NCBI GenBank assembly: GCA_963691655.1
Contig: OY829328.1
Span: forward strand, 81,596,400 to 81,660,399
Reading direction: 5' to 3'
DNA length: 64,000 nucleotides
Source of the DNA: Toxonevra muliebris
Lineage: Eukaryota; Arthropoda; Insecta; Diptera; Pallopteridae
In this document: piece by piece, positions 25,232 to 55,844 of the stretch
How the letters are laid out: each line of letters begins with the position of its first letter
How positions within the stretch are numbered: position 1 is the first letter of the stretch
The notes under the pieces: generated by a model
What the model was told of the DNA's origin: nothing
Database searches by the model: none
What the model saw: only the letters and a program-made list of their open reading frames with translations
Translations under genes and position numbers: made by a program

Positions 25232-26893
25232 ATTTTCTATTATTATTATTCAATTCTGCAAAAATTTTAAATTCTTCCCCTCGCAATGCATAACAAAAAC
25301 ATATGTTAATTGAACTGTTATACGAATGTGACAGCATACGCTCGTTGTTATACGACCTTAATGGGTTTCGTAGCTGCCAGCTTTTGTAAATATTACATTT
25401 GCATCGACTGTGGAGCAGTTAACCAATAGCATGTCTCAATAATAAGGTTATAGCATCGCTACAAAAACAAAATCGACCGTATATTTTGTTTTTGTATGCA
25501 GGGTTGGAAATCCTTTTCTTCTATAAAATTCGTACCGAAAAGCTGATTTATTTTGCTCTCACATTTTGTTACTTGGTTTATTTGACATAAGAATTAGACG
25601 AATAAATCGGGAAGAAGAAGAAGAGAGCTATGGTGGGGACATAATCTTATTACCGATAGAATATTGTTAAATTGTATGAAGTTTAAGCAATTTTTCGTAA
25701 CTCATCTTCTCCCAAAAGCGATTTTTATTAGTTTTATAATTGAGTACGAAATGCTTATTGTAATTGGGAGTTTACATTAAATATTAATAGCACAAAAAAG
25801 CCTATTTCTTCCCCCATGCCCACAAAGCCAGTTTTCTTCGCTTGTACCGATAAGTCGTTTTTCGTTTTAATCAGCAATAAAATTTGCTAGGACCATTTTA
25901 TTTTCAGTTGAAAAACGTACGCTACGTACAAATATCCCAAGTTATTTTTAGTTTACTTTTAAATGCATGAAATAAGTACATGACTCCATAAAAATGAAGT
26001 AAATACTATTGCGATTTTTTTAGCAAAGAGTATTGGTTATTGCAGGGACGTGAGTGGTGCTTGGCGCCTATATTCAATATGGTTGAAAAGCTAAATTTAT
26101 AAATTAAAATTTATAAATTAAATATTTTTCTATACAGCACCATGGCTCTGTTTGCATACCGGTTTGTTTAAAAATATTTATATACAAATTTTGACAACTC
26201 ATTTGCAAGCTAAGGTAAATATATTCAGCCTGTGCTGTTTACGAGGCTTCAAAATCTCACTATTATATTGATAGATAATAGGAATCTGTTCTAATCGAAA
26301 TAAATAAAAAAAAAACAATACAAAATCTATAGCACCCTCTTTATAACCTTATCAATAGCTGCTTGCTATGAAACCCTAATTAGAAGTAATTTATTGCCAA
26401 AACTTTTGACATTACTGCAGTTGCTGCCACTGTTGTGAAAGAATAGAAAGCCGGCGACTGAGAAAAATTTCAGCTGATTAAAATAAAAATATATAGTAAA
26501 ACGAATTAGATAATTGGTGTGTAAAAATATTTAAAAAAGTTTTTAGTAGATCACAAGCTCTATTGTGATTGAATATAACGAAGAAGAGAGCTAAAAGGTA
26601 AGTGAATTAAGTTCTGGTTATATGAGATTTTCGCTGCATCGGCACAGCTGTTCAGCAATGCGTTCGTTACTAGCAAGAAAGAGTGAACAAGTTGCCAGTT
26701 CCTAATCACGTCCAACATATAGATTATATGATGTATTCTGAATTGCTTTTTATTATTTTTACAACAGCACCACGGTACCAGCATTCTGACGACCGCACCC
26801 ACCAAAATAGTTATTTGCTGCTGTTGCTTCCGCAATACACATGACACATTTATGACACGCAACCATCAATAGTGAACAATATTGTAAAAGAAA
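25232..26893. other. Divergent intergenic region between PheRS-m and PIG-V
   Basis: About 1.66 kb of AT-rich sequence holding the two promoters. The frame at 26560-26862 (-) has no recognisable domain. No clear TATA box for either gene; both look like housekeeping promoters. An AAATTTATAAATTAAAATTTATAAATT repeat-like stretch lies near 26093-26120. Confidence 0.35.
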
Positions 26894-28285
26894 ATGACAG
26901 AAAAAGTGACTAAACTTGCATTAGCTAGTCGCGTGATTGTGTTGGTGTTGCAGCTGTTGGCAAATGTTACAATACCCGATCACAAACCGGATGTTTTTCG
27001 TGCACCTGTTAACACAACTAGCGCGTTTACGGTTGCAACACTCAGTGATGGAGCTGCTAGCAGCCAAATATCAACCACGTCAGCGCCCACATGGCTGGAT
27101 AAGACAGTGCATTTTTGTCTTGGCGGCTTACGCCACTGGGATGCTGAATACTTTCTGCACGTTGCCGAGCACACTTACTCCTACGAGAATACCTTAGCAT
27201 TCTATCCACTCTATCCCATGGCGGTGCGCGCTGGTGCGCATGCGTTACACTATTTTGGCTTGGGATTATCTCTTCGCAGTTGGAGTTTAATTGTAGCAGT
27301 CCTCTTAAATATATTCTGTTTCTGTCGAGCAGCCAATCTGATGTATGCGCTGACGCAGCGCATTTTCAATGATCTAAACAAAAGTTGGAATGCAGCATTA
27401 CTATTTTGCTTTAATCCAGCATCGATTTTCTTCACCGCCGCCTATTCAGAAGCGCTTTTCTGTTGGCTATCGCTACATTTGATGTTAGAATGTGTAACAG
27501 AGCTACGTTTAGTACGATCCACTGCGGCGCTTGCGCTTTCCATTGTTAGTCGCTCGAATGGTTTGATAAATGCCGGCTTTCCCGTATACTTTATGCTGCG
27601 TAAGCTTATACTAAAGCCGGTACATCGTTGTTTTGCCATTGCAAAACTTTTGTTATGCTTACTCGTGGCACTTATACCGCTTACTTTCTTTTATTTTTAT
27701 GCATTCCAACAATTTTGCCTGCCCGATAAAAGTGTACCGCATTCACCGATCGTTCTAGCGTATGCACGTACACGCAATTATATTTTAGCGGGTCATCGTC
27801 AAGCGGAAAATTCACCATGGTGTGACAAATCACCATTCCCCTTTCCCTATTCGTATATACAATCACATTATTGGAACGTGGGCTTTCTGCGGTACTATGA
27901 ATTAAAGCAGATACCTAATTTTCTACTCGCTTTACCAATACTTTCGTTTCTCTTCTATCATTGTTACAAATACCTGCGCCACTTTCTCAGTGCTCTGCTG
28001 CCCAAGTATCCACTGATGCAATTACTTAAAGAATACAAATCGCTGCCATTTGTACTACATGCCTTTGCGCTTACGCTCTTCTGCACTTTCTTTGTGCACA
28101 TACAAATCTCGACACGTTTGCTCTGCTCGGCAACGCCGTGCTTATATTGGTTTGCCGCAGATCATCTGCCCAAGACATTCGATCAGATAAGACTGCGCAC
28201 AAAGGCGGGCATGATATTGGTATGGTTCGGTTGTTATTATCTTGTGGGCACGGCACTTTTTAGTAATAATTTGCCATGGACGTAA
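26894..28285 (+). CDS. PIG-V: GPI mannosyltransferase 2 (PIG-V)
   Basis: ER membrane enzyme that adds the second mannose to the glycosylphosphatidylinositol anchor precursor, using dolichol-phosphate-mannose. Single exon, 463 residues, close to the family length of 450-490. After an N-terminal hydrophobic segment (about residues 8-26) comes a lumenal loop ending in GGLRHWDAEYFLHVAE, the conserved WDA(E/Q)xFL catalytic-loop motif. Then come FYPLYP, CFNPASIFFTAAYSEALF and SRSNGLINAGF, all conserved in the family, followed by several hydrophobic helices to the C-terminus (MILVWFGCYYLVGTALF). The start at 26894 is preceded by AAAGAAA and gives the full N-terminal anchor. Intact; no odd features. 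Confidence 0.93.
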   Translation: MTEKVTKLALASRVIVLVLQLLANVTIPDHKPDVFRAPVNTTSAFTVATLSDGAASSQISTTSAPTWLDKTVHFCLGGLRHWDAEYFLHVAEHTYSYENTLAFYPLYPMAVRAGAHALHYFGLGLSLRSWSLIVAVLLNIFCFCRAANLMYALTQRIFNDLNKSWNAALLFCFNPASIFFTAAYSEALFCWLSLHLMLECVTELRLVRSTAALALSIVSRSNGLINAGFPVYFMLRKLILKPVHRCFAIAKLLLCLLVALIPLTFFYFYAFQQFCLPDKSVPHSPIVLAYARTRNYILAGHRQAENSPWCDKSPFPFPYSYIQSHYWNVGFLRYYELKQIPNFLLALPILSFLFYHCYKYLRHFLSALLPKYPLMQLLKEYKSLPFVLHAFALTLFCTFFVHIQISTRLLCSATPCLYWFAADHLPKTFDQIRLRTKAGMILVWFGCYYLVGTALFSNNLPWT

Positions 28286-29010
28286 AGTGCGGTATGATGA
28301 CCACGTGAGCTAAGAAAAAAAAGCGCAAGCAAGCAGAATAATACCAAAAAAATAAAGAACGAAAACAAAAAACCGAAACGAAAACAAGATGTTAATTTTA
28401 AATTCATAAATGAATTTTAATGAAATATTTAAATTATTTGTTAAACTCTTATTTAAGACTGCAGCATTTGTATGCAAAAATTTTGAAATAATTTTTTCTG
28501 AGCTTAAAAAACATGCATATGTAATAAGAATTTTGTACACGTTTATTAATATTTTCATTAATTATTATTACCTACCTACTATTATTATTACTACCTATGC
28601 TCCTACATACCTGAAGAAATAATTTCTTGCTTTTTTTTTGTTAATTATGGATTTTAATTTATAAAAACGATTTTTTTGTTTGTTTGATTTCTGCATATTT
28701 TATGCAAAATTTCTTGTCCATATTTCTCCCCCTTTAGCACCCAATTGTGATGTCGTATGTATTAAAATTTACATTGAAATGTGTGTATTGCGTATATGTA
28801 GAAGCAAACTTTTTGGCTATTAAGAATTTTAAATTTTGTATTTAATGTATACCTATAAATAAAATGTAAGCAATTACCTATTACCGAAACTTTATCGTTA
28901 GTTGTATTAATTAATAAAATTAAATGAAGTGATATACTATACATATGTATAAAACAAAAATGTAATCTAAATAAATGTTAATAAAGCATATAATAGTATG
29001 TATGTATGTA
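28286..29010. other. 3' flank of PIG-V
   Basis: Very AT-rich, with several AATAAA motifs on the plus strand (for example about 28349, 28856, 28969) that could serve PIG-V polyadenylation. The open frames here are low-complexity. Confidence 0.4.
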
Positions 29011-30296
29011 CAGTACTGTGCAAAACAAAAGCAACAAATCTTGGTATACCATACTTATTACGTTTTCATGACTTTTGCTAATTTTTATTTAAAAGAAAGC
29101 GGATTTAATTTGTTCTTAAATTATTAAATTATATAATGGGGAACTTAAAAGTTTGAAAAAAATCTCATGTCTAAATATTCCAAAAAATGGCGAATTCCAC
29201 AATGTCTGATGGAGCATTTAGGTTTCAGGAGGTTCCCTATGGATTACGTGGTCAATATTTTAATTTATTTCTTGGAAAGTATAAAGACCATGAACCAACT
29301 AATTTATCCAATTGCAAAAACTTCCGCTACCATGCTTGCCAATGACTTTTCAGAGCAATGTTTTAGTCGTTCTCCTTTGATTCGTCTAATAAGAGACTTG
29401 TTGAATGAATTGATTCAACTGAATTTCGACTCATTGCTCCACTTTTCACTTCTGTCTATGCAAAACTGTTTTCCATCTAATTACTGACAAATTGACGTAA
29501 GTTTAGTCAAAACTGGTTCAATGAGTCCAAATTTAATTGAATTAATCCATACTACAAGTCTCATATTAGACGAATCAAAGGAGTACAACTAAAACATTGC
29601 TCTGTAAGGTCACTGGCAAGCAAGGGGGCGGAACTTTTTGCAATTGGATAAAATATTTTGTTCATGGTCTATATCCTTTCCACGAAAAAAATTTAAATAT
29701 TGACCATTTAATGCTTAGGGAAGCCCCGGAGATTCAAATGCTTCATTACCCATTGTGGAAATTGCCACTTTGTGGAAAATTTAGATATGAAATCTACTCG
29801 AAACGCACTTTAAAATTGTTTTAATATTGATTTGCATGGAGAAGGGTTAATTTCTCTCATGGGTTGTCACTAATATACGAGCTTAAATCCTTGAAACCTA
29901 GTTCGGAACCTCGAAACATAGAGTTAGTGAGTACCATTTCCAAATCAGGGATGAGCTGAGATAGATTTGACATAAAAGTGGGAAATGGCACCCAAGGGGA
30001 CATTCATCAAGCTGACAAAGTCAATGCCTAACAGATGTGAGGTAATTAATGTAAATAAGAAATATCATAAAATTGTTGCTTTTGTTTTGCACAGTCATAA
30101 GTGCATATTTCTTTGATTTTTTTTACAACATTTTTTTTGAACATTTTTTTTCAAAGTTTTAAGTTCTCCATTATATAATTTAATAATTTAAGAACAAATT
30201 AAACCTACTTTATTTTAAATAAAAATTAAAAAAAGTCTTGAAAACGTAATAAGTATGATATGCCAAGATTTGTTGCTTTTGTTTTGCACAATACTG
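29011..30296. mobile_element. Tc1-type element with a large internal palindrome
   Basis: The ends CAGTACTGTGCAAAACAAAA and, inverted from the right, CAGTATTGTGCAAAACAAAA begin inverted repeats of about 140 bp, flanked by TA on both sides as in Tc1/mariner elements. Inside, 29155-29480 is approximately the reverse complement of 29500-29800, making a hairpin with arms of about 300 bp. A third, internal copy of the terminus (GTTGCTTTTGTTTTGCACAG) lies at 30076-30095. No transposase motifs are found in the frames 29167-29487 or 29597-29824. It looks like a composite foldback element built by duplication of one element's sequence. The palindrome was aligned by eye. Confidence 0.75.
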
Positions 30297-30623
30297 TATG
30301 TATATATATACTAGAGAATATATAAATATACAACATAGGTATAAATATGTTATCGGTCTTAATATTTTAAATTAATTGGTCCACAGGTAATGGCCCGAGT
30401 AGATGTTTCTAGTTCCTAAAACATTTACTTTTTTTTTGCGGATCTGGAAACAACACGCAGATTTTAAATGGTAAGTTATAAAAATATCTAAAAATTGTGC
30501 ATTTGTAGTCATAAGTTTACGTTTCATCATCGATCTAGTACGGTTATTTGTTTGATCGGATAGATCAATGTGGAAAGACTATTTTAATTGTAAAAATAAA
30601 TAAAAAGAAAAAAATTGTAGATT

Positions 30624-31665
30624 TTAATTGGTGAAATGCAGCTTCCTCTTCACATTTTTCAAGTTCATCAACTCGTCATCGTCGTCTGTAATGCTGAGGG
30701 AATGTATCATTCGCGAGATTTTCGGTATTGACACTTCTGGAACCTGAAGAATTTTTACTTCTAAAGCTTATTGTTATTGGCTTATACATATGTGAAATAC
30801 TGAAAAGGCATACCTTGTGTTACGTACTGGTATTGCCTGACTTGTGTGCTGGTACTATATGCTTGGGAACTGGTATTGTTTTCACTTCCGGTTGCGGTAT
30901 AGGCTGGTAAAGCTGATCAAGTATATATTGATAAGTTCGATGAATAGCGTTAAGCCTTGAATTGCTATAATTCATTTCGAAATTAATTTGGTTCTTTTAC
31001 TTACTCCCTGTTAGAGAAGTATTCATAAGAAACTCCTTTTCGAAGAACTTCAACTGAGCTTTCGTCGGAAAAGTTTGGTGGCGACGATAAGCTGAGATTT
31101 CTTCATTGAAACCACAGAAATTTTCCTGGATGATGTTCGTTGCGTTTGATGTGTGTAAGTTGGTGTGTAGACAATTCACTGGTTCTTTATTGATAACATA
31201 CGTGGTAACAGAGGTGGCGACTGTTCTAGGGGATGTCATATATGGAGCTAGTGAAAAGTAAATTAATAGAGCTAGATAACATTGGGGTTTTCTTTCTTTT
31301 TTTTTTTTGTTTGACGAAGATTTTTAGGACATACCCATGACGGAATGTAATGCGTAGTTAAAAACTTTTTTATGTTTTTCTTTCCATTGTCGTTTCTTAA
31401 ACCAATTTTTAATTACTAATTCAGAAATATTTAATTCAGTGGCAATCGCTCTCATACTCGCCTGTGTAGGTTTTTTGATCTTATTGAAAACGTCTTTGAG
31501 AAAATTGAACCGATCGTCCCAGAAACATATTTGACAACTGGATTGATTTTTTAAAAGATATTTTCGAACGTAACATCTTTTGGTATTGGGGAAAATCTTC
31601 CCATTGAAGCAACTGCCACTGGGCAATTTTTTCCGATAGTAATTGGGTGGTGGGAACGAAGGCAT
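30624..31665 (-). CDS. Divergent homeobox gene, four predicted exons
   Basis: Probable nuclear DNA-binding protein, family unknown. My model: exons 31665-31335, 31247-31005, 30912-30814, 30736-30624. All introns are GT-AG, phases match throughout, and the product is 261 residues. Residues 41-100 align ungapped to the 60-residue homeodomain: F8, L16, F20, A35, L38, E42, I45, K46, W48 and F49 are all in register, ending NWFKKRQWKEKHKK. Position 50 is Lys, but the nearly invariant Asn51 is Lys and Arg53 is Gln. Residues 164-191 (RRHQTFPTKAQLKFFEKEF) resemble the N-terminal arm and helix 1 of a second homeodomain, whose remainder is absent. A Ser/Thr/Gln/Tyr-rich stretch and an acidic DDDDE near the C-terminus follow. 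Weak points: the acceptor of exon 4 has an alternative (30745) giving a different C-terminus, and exon 3 also has a second open frame. Confidence 0.6.
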
Positions 31666-32552
31666 GAGGAATGATATGAAGTAGCCAAAATCGATATATG
31701 GTAAAATTGTAGTGGAGCTTATGCCTGTGATTGACTTTAGGAAGGCTTTGGAGGGATATAGATAGAGGGTATTGAAATTTGATCTTCCTGTTTCACAATT
31801 TGTATCAAAACACTTACCATTTACAGGTGATAGCCAAATCTATGCTTATTTACTTATGAGAAAACTAATCATAATATTCTAGTGCAGTTATTTTAAAATA
31901 AACAGTTATTGAAAAACTTGTCTTTATGAATAATTTCTTCTTAATTCCTCCCCAGCAAACCAAAATTACCGAAATCTTAAAAAATTCGTTATGACATTTC
32001 ATATATTATTTTCGAGTTCGGATCTTAATTTCTTAACGATTTTGGTTACGAAAATTGCTTGAAAGTTTTGATATTAATTCATAACGAAATGTTATAATAA
32101 TTTCATAACGAAGTGTAGAAATTATTTAATCGCGAAGTGTAGTAATTGGTTCCCCTCCTTTCTATTCTTTACAGCTTCCTAACCACTTCAATCGGAAAGG
32201 CATTAGAATTCGAAAAGTGTTTGAAAAGGCGTTGGATTTATCCCTACTAAGACCCAGTGTTGCCGGTTAACTCAGAGATTGCATTTCAATATTTCAATAG
32301 CACCTTAGTTATAGGTGCAAAGTTGGCGTATCTTGGTGTTCATGGCACACAGTGTTTAAATTTTAGCTAAAAATTGTAAAAAATAAAATTAAAATCCGAA
32401 AAAATTTTCAATGTCATGTAAAAAATAATAATTCACTAAAGAATCCAAATTTTTTTTTAAATTCTATTATATTTGGGTGCAATGTATCTTTAAAGTTGGA
32501 GTTTCATACCCTTTAATTTTAGACGTTTATAAAAAAAAAAAAATTGCATGCC
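31666..32552. other. Gene-free stretch upstream of the homeobox gene
   Basis: Presumed 5' flank of the minus-strand homeobox gene. AT-rich; includes AACGAAAT-type repeats around 31990-32140. No promoter motif is convincing. Confidence 0.3.
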
Positions 32553-32556
32553 TAAT

Positions 32557-32632
32557 CGTCGCCTGAGAACTGTTTTGGCGTATAGGCATAGGAATACTTA
32601 TACACATACGCCAAATCAATTCTCAGGCGACG
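32557..32632. repeat. 76-bp hairpin with TAAT duplication (mini-MITE)
   Basis: Two 27-base arms (32557-32583 and 32606-32632) pair at 25 of 27 positions around a 22-base loop, beginning CGTCGCCTGAGAA. The hairpin is flanked on both sides by TAAT (32553-32556 and 32633-32636), consistent with insertion of a tiny MITE. A microRNA-like hairpin is an alternative but the target-site duplication argues for a transposon. Confidence 0.7.
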
Positions 32633-33199
32633 TAATGTTGAGTCGATTTTCAAATGCTGTTGTTACATAAACATGAGAAAATTTCCAATCTGGCAATACT
32701 ATTCATTTGTTTACATTCTAAACACATGTGAATTGCCGTTATATTGAAAAGTGCATTTTTAGAAATATTGCTTGACTAAACCAAAAACTTTGAAGGGGAA
32801 AGAAAATTTGAAAACGTATTTCCAAATTTTTTTTTAAACAACGCATAAAAGTGTATGTTTTTCAAAGTGTGGGGGGGTAGGGGCGGCCCCAGAGAGAAAA
32901 AAAATTTCACATAACATATTGATTTACTTTCAGATGCTCTAAAATGTAACCATAACGATATTAGACAAAAATTTTGGGGAATATAGGATTTCTTGATTTT
33001 GTTCAAATTAATACAGAGTGCTTCTATTGATAGGTCGACGGAAAGATCTATAAGGCATGGAAACCGAGATAACCCGGCAAAAACAACTATCTTTTGTACT
33101 GCCCCTAGAACAAAATGAATAAACTGTCTAACTTTGAAAAACACGAAACTTAAGAGTAAGAATGAATGAGAAGTTATAGAATATAACTGTGAATTCAAA

Positions 33200-33856
33200 A
33201 AACACACCATTAAGTGGTATACAGATGGGTCACGAACCGAGGATGAAACTGAGGCAGGAATATTTGAAATATACTATCATTTTTTATGTTGAGATTCACG
33301 CAATCAACGAATGTGCGCAATTTAACCTCGACAGGAAGTACAAAAGACGAGGTAAGGGGACAGCGACCGCATTCATGAGACCTGAACTTTTTTGTGGAAT
33401 AGAAGACAGCGCTATCAGGGAAGTACTCAAGCAGGAAGAGATAAACAAAAGGTAAAAACTCTTCACCAATCTCCCAGGACTGAGGCAATTCAAAGCACTT
33501 ATAGGTAACTACAATAAAAGATATGCTTTCTGTATTGCTCTTAACAAAAATAATTTGTCTATATTAGCTGATATTCTGACTGGGCAGTGGGGGTTCAGAG
33601 AACACCTCTGTAAAATCGGTATTGAGGGAAGCTCAATATGTAGGTTCTGCAATGAGAAAGAGGACTCATCACTGAACACTGATCCACAAATTAATGAAAT
33701 GTCTGGGCACATACTAAGTACTCAGCATTTAACTAGCACTCATTGATCCGGGACTGGATTGGATGAGGTGTTCTATGCATATTAGGCTAGATAGAGAAGG
33801 GTGACGTACAATAGATTTTACAGATCGCGGTACAATCAACAATACAATACAATTCT
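33200..33856 (+). pseudogene. LINE 3' end: RNase H and zinc knuckle
   Basis: Plus-strand frames: WYTDGSRTEDETEAGIFE (start of RNase H with its first Asp), LFCGIEDSAIREVLKQEEI, then FTNLPGLRQFKALIGNYNKR, ILTGQWGFREHLCKIGI, SSICRFCNEKEDSS (zinc knuckle). Frameshifts and stops break it into pieces. The 3' tail GTACAATAGATTTTACAGAT (33806-33825) followed by ATACA repeats matches the insert at 2598-2772 and the SINE tail at 48695-48721. It is probably of the I/LOA/R1 group. The 144-codon minus frame at 32776-33210 overlaps it only slightly and has no domain. Confidence 0.75.
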
Positions 33857-34719
33857 ACTGATAAAAACAGCTAATGTGCAAAATTTTTGACCAAACCCAT
33901 CACTTTTAGTACTTTTGGCCGCGTTTTTTTTATGAAAATGAAACACTGTGCGGCATGCCCGATCACTGTGACGTTCGTTGGAAGAATCACTTTTTGGACG
34001 TGAATCAGTCCAATTCCTCGGCTTGACTGATTGATCTAATGTTTTAATACATCTAAATATGTTCGACCTAAAATCAAACTTATTTTTTACTTATTAGCAA
34101 GAGATTCAGGAACTCAAATGTAGCTATTTCTATAGAAATGTTCGATTTGATGCCATCAATTCGTATATATTCAAAATAAAAATGCACAGATATTTCATTT
34201 GCGGGATACCGACCTTTTTAAAGTGTTCAGTATGATAATGGCATACTAGAACACAATCAATATAAATAAAAAATTAAATAAATAAAAACATACAAATTTT
34301 TTTTTACAATTAATTTATTGTTCCTATTGTTTTTCGTATTTATGAATGTAACATTACGTTGCGCGATACACAACAAATAAAAAACTAGACAAATGTGTTA
34401 CATAGGAATATTTTTAAGGCATATTCACTCACATCAATAATATTACAAAAATTCAATATACAAAGCAAGTTGCGAACATATTTTTTACTACAGTTTATAT
34501 TGTATGTTATGGTGGTAGTAATAGATATTTAGATAGATAGGTAAATGCACTCATACATTACAGAATTCTATTTATTTATTAATGAGATAAGACTATGCAA
34601 AAGAAAACAAAAAATTAAAATTCTAAGATTGAATAGGAAATAACAAAAAAGATATATGAAGAATATCAAAAGAAAAATGATGGTGTTTTGCTATACTGCT
34701 ACGATTCTCTTCCACACTC
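33857..34719. other. 3' flank of Cp1
   Basis: AT-rich sequence downstream of cathepsin L. TTTATT at about 34313 and 34570 gives minus-strand AATAAA polyadenylation signals for that gene. No coding sequence is seen. Confidence 0.4.
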
Positions 34720-53810
<19,091 letters not shown>

Positions 53811-55844
53811 TTTCTGTTTTGTTTATTTATATTATAATATATTTCTGTAAAATAAGAAAAGAAAGAAATTTAAATACAAATAGAAAAAAATTAATAAATA
53901 ACTAATTCAACATTAAGGTAAAAAGAAAATAAAAGCTATTTTACACGTCACGCATAAAATTATTATATGTATGGGCTACTGACACAGACAAATACCAAAA
54001 GCGACAGCCTAGCAATCAAAAGTCTGACTGAAAATGACTATGACTTGAAATCACATGCTTAGTACATGAATGCGATATTGCTGGTGTTGGTCAAACAATA
54101 ACGACGACAACTACAACAACACGACAGTCAGCTGTTCAGACCTTAAAACACGTTTAGCACGAATGCTATAGCTATGAATACTACGGTCAAGGCAGCAAAA
54201 AAATAAATAAATAAATAAAATATATGCAAAGTACATACATATGTAAGTATGCAAGAATCAGAGCAGTTAAAAGTTTATAAAAATTGTATAAAATTAATGG
54301 AATTTCATCATAAACTTGAATATTGAAAATGTATTCAAATTTTTTTATCAAACTTTTGGTCAAAGTTAATTGTGCTGTTTTAAGGGGTGTCAACCTCTTG
54401 ATGTTTTACAAAATTGATAATTAAGTGTTGATTAAACATAATTTTATTTATTAATCAATTCTCAGTTGTATGATTTTTTTTATCGAAAAACGCCCTTAAA
54501 ATTCATTATAAATGCACTATAATTTTTTATATTTAAACTAAAAAATTACAAATGTCGACATTAGAAAAAAAATTCAAACAAACAAATCAATACGCTAATT
54601 AAAAACTAAATAGATAAAGCTTGAAAAATAAATAAAAAACGCCAACTTATTTCCACTTTAAAGTATATACTAAACGAGTATTACTCATTTAATATTCTAT
54701 TTAAAACTAATATTTCACAATATAATAACATGGCATTTTACCAATCTTATCAACATTTTGGTTTGATATTTCGTTTCGTTGTTTATTTGTTTTTATTAGT
54801 TTATTTCGTTAAAGAAGTGAAAAAATACGGTTTCAAAGTTTTTAAACACTTTTTTATATATAATTGTAACAGACAAATTTGCAAACACTCAAAACAAACA
54901 AAGAAAAACTGGAGAAAAAATAGAAATCTTCTAAAAGTTTACAATAAACACTTAAAGTGCTTAAGGTTTTTGTTTAAACTTCAAACAAGAGAAAATACAA
55001 TAACAAACTTTTTTTCAGTTGAATAAATATTTACAAATAAACGATCAATTTCAATACTCATAAGCAGAAAAGAAGCAATAAATGTTCTGGCAATATATTA
55101 TATTATTAGGAGATTAGAATATTCATTTGGCAATGCTGTCATCATCTTCCATTTCGTATCATAACAAATAAACATCAGGGATTAAAAATTTTCTTTCAAG
55201 AACGTGAGAGCATTTTGTACCCGGTAATTAATATTTGAGAAATTTAGTGAAAATTATTCCACCTCCTTAGGAGAGACAAAATTATCCTATTTAAACACAA
55301 AAATCAATGCCACACAACAGAGAAAATCAAGACGAATCAAGCAATAAGAATTGTGTATAAATTGGGACATATTATTCTGGAATGAAACGAAATTTGTTTA
55401 TTGCATTCTGGAATTGAACGTCTAAGTCCCATTTTCCACACGGCAAGTCGAGTTTGTAGGCAAGAGAGGAAAGACAAGAGGAGACGAGTACAGACTTGCT
55501 CGTACCGGCAAGTTTCTCTTTGTGCTGTTCGTTCTTTGATATTTCTCTTTATTCTTATTTGTCATTTTAAGTTGGATGCACATTGATTTTGATTTCTTAT
55601 TGGAAAAAATAAACATTTTTATTTGAAATTTCACTTTTTTTCCATTAATCTATCAATTTTTATTCAATAAATCGAACTCACTTTTCATTTATTTATTTTT
55701 ATTTAATTAAATGTTAATAAAAAGTTTTCCACAACACGAATGAAAAACAAAGTAAAAGCAGAATTACCCAAGAAATTTTGCTGTGTGGAAAAGCAAGTGG
55801 CAAGTTCAAAAGAGAATTGGCAACATGGGAAAAGGAAACTAAGC
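53811..55844. other. 5' flank of Cp1
   Basis: Expected to contain the Cp1 promoter and perhaps an untranslated exon, but no convincing TATA box or initiator could be placed. Low-complexity AT-rich frames only (for example 54730-55026, lysine-rich, no domain). Confidence 0.35.

Noticed and set aside
32776..33210. 144-codon minus-strand frame
   Set aside because: Longest anonymous frame in the region, but rich in Phe/Leu/Ser from AT-rich antisense sequence, next to a LINE relic; no domain or signal.
54730..55026. 98-codon frame next to the Cp1 5' end
   Set aside because: Lys/Asn/Phe-rich composition typical of random AT-rich frames; no conserved motif.
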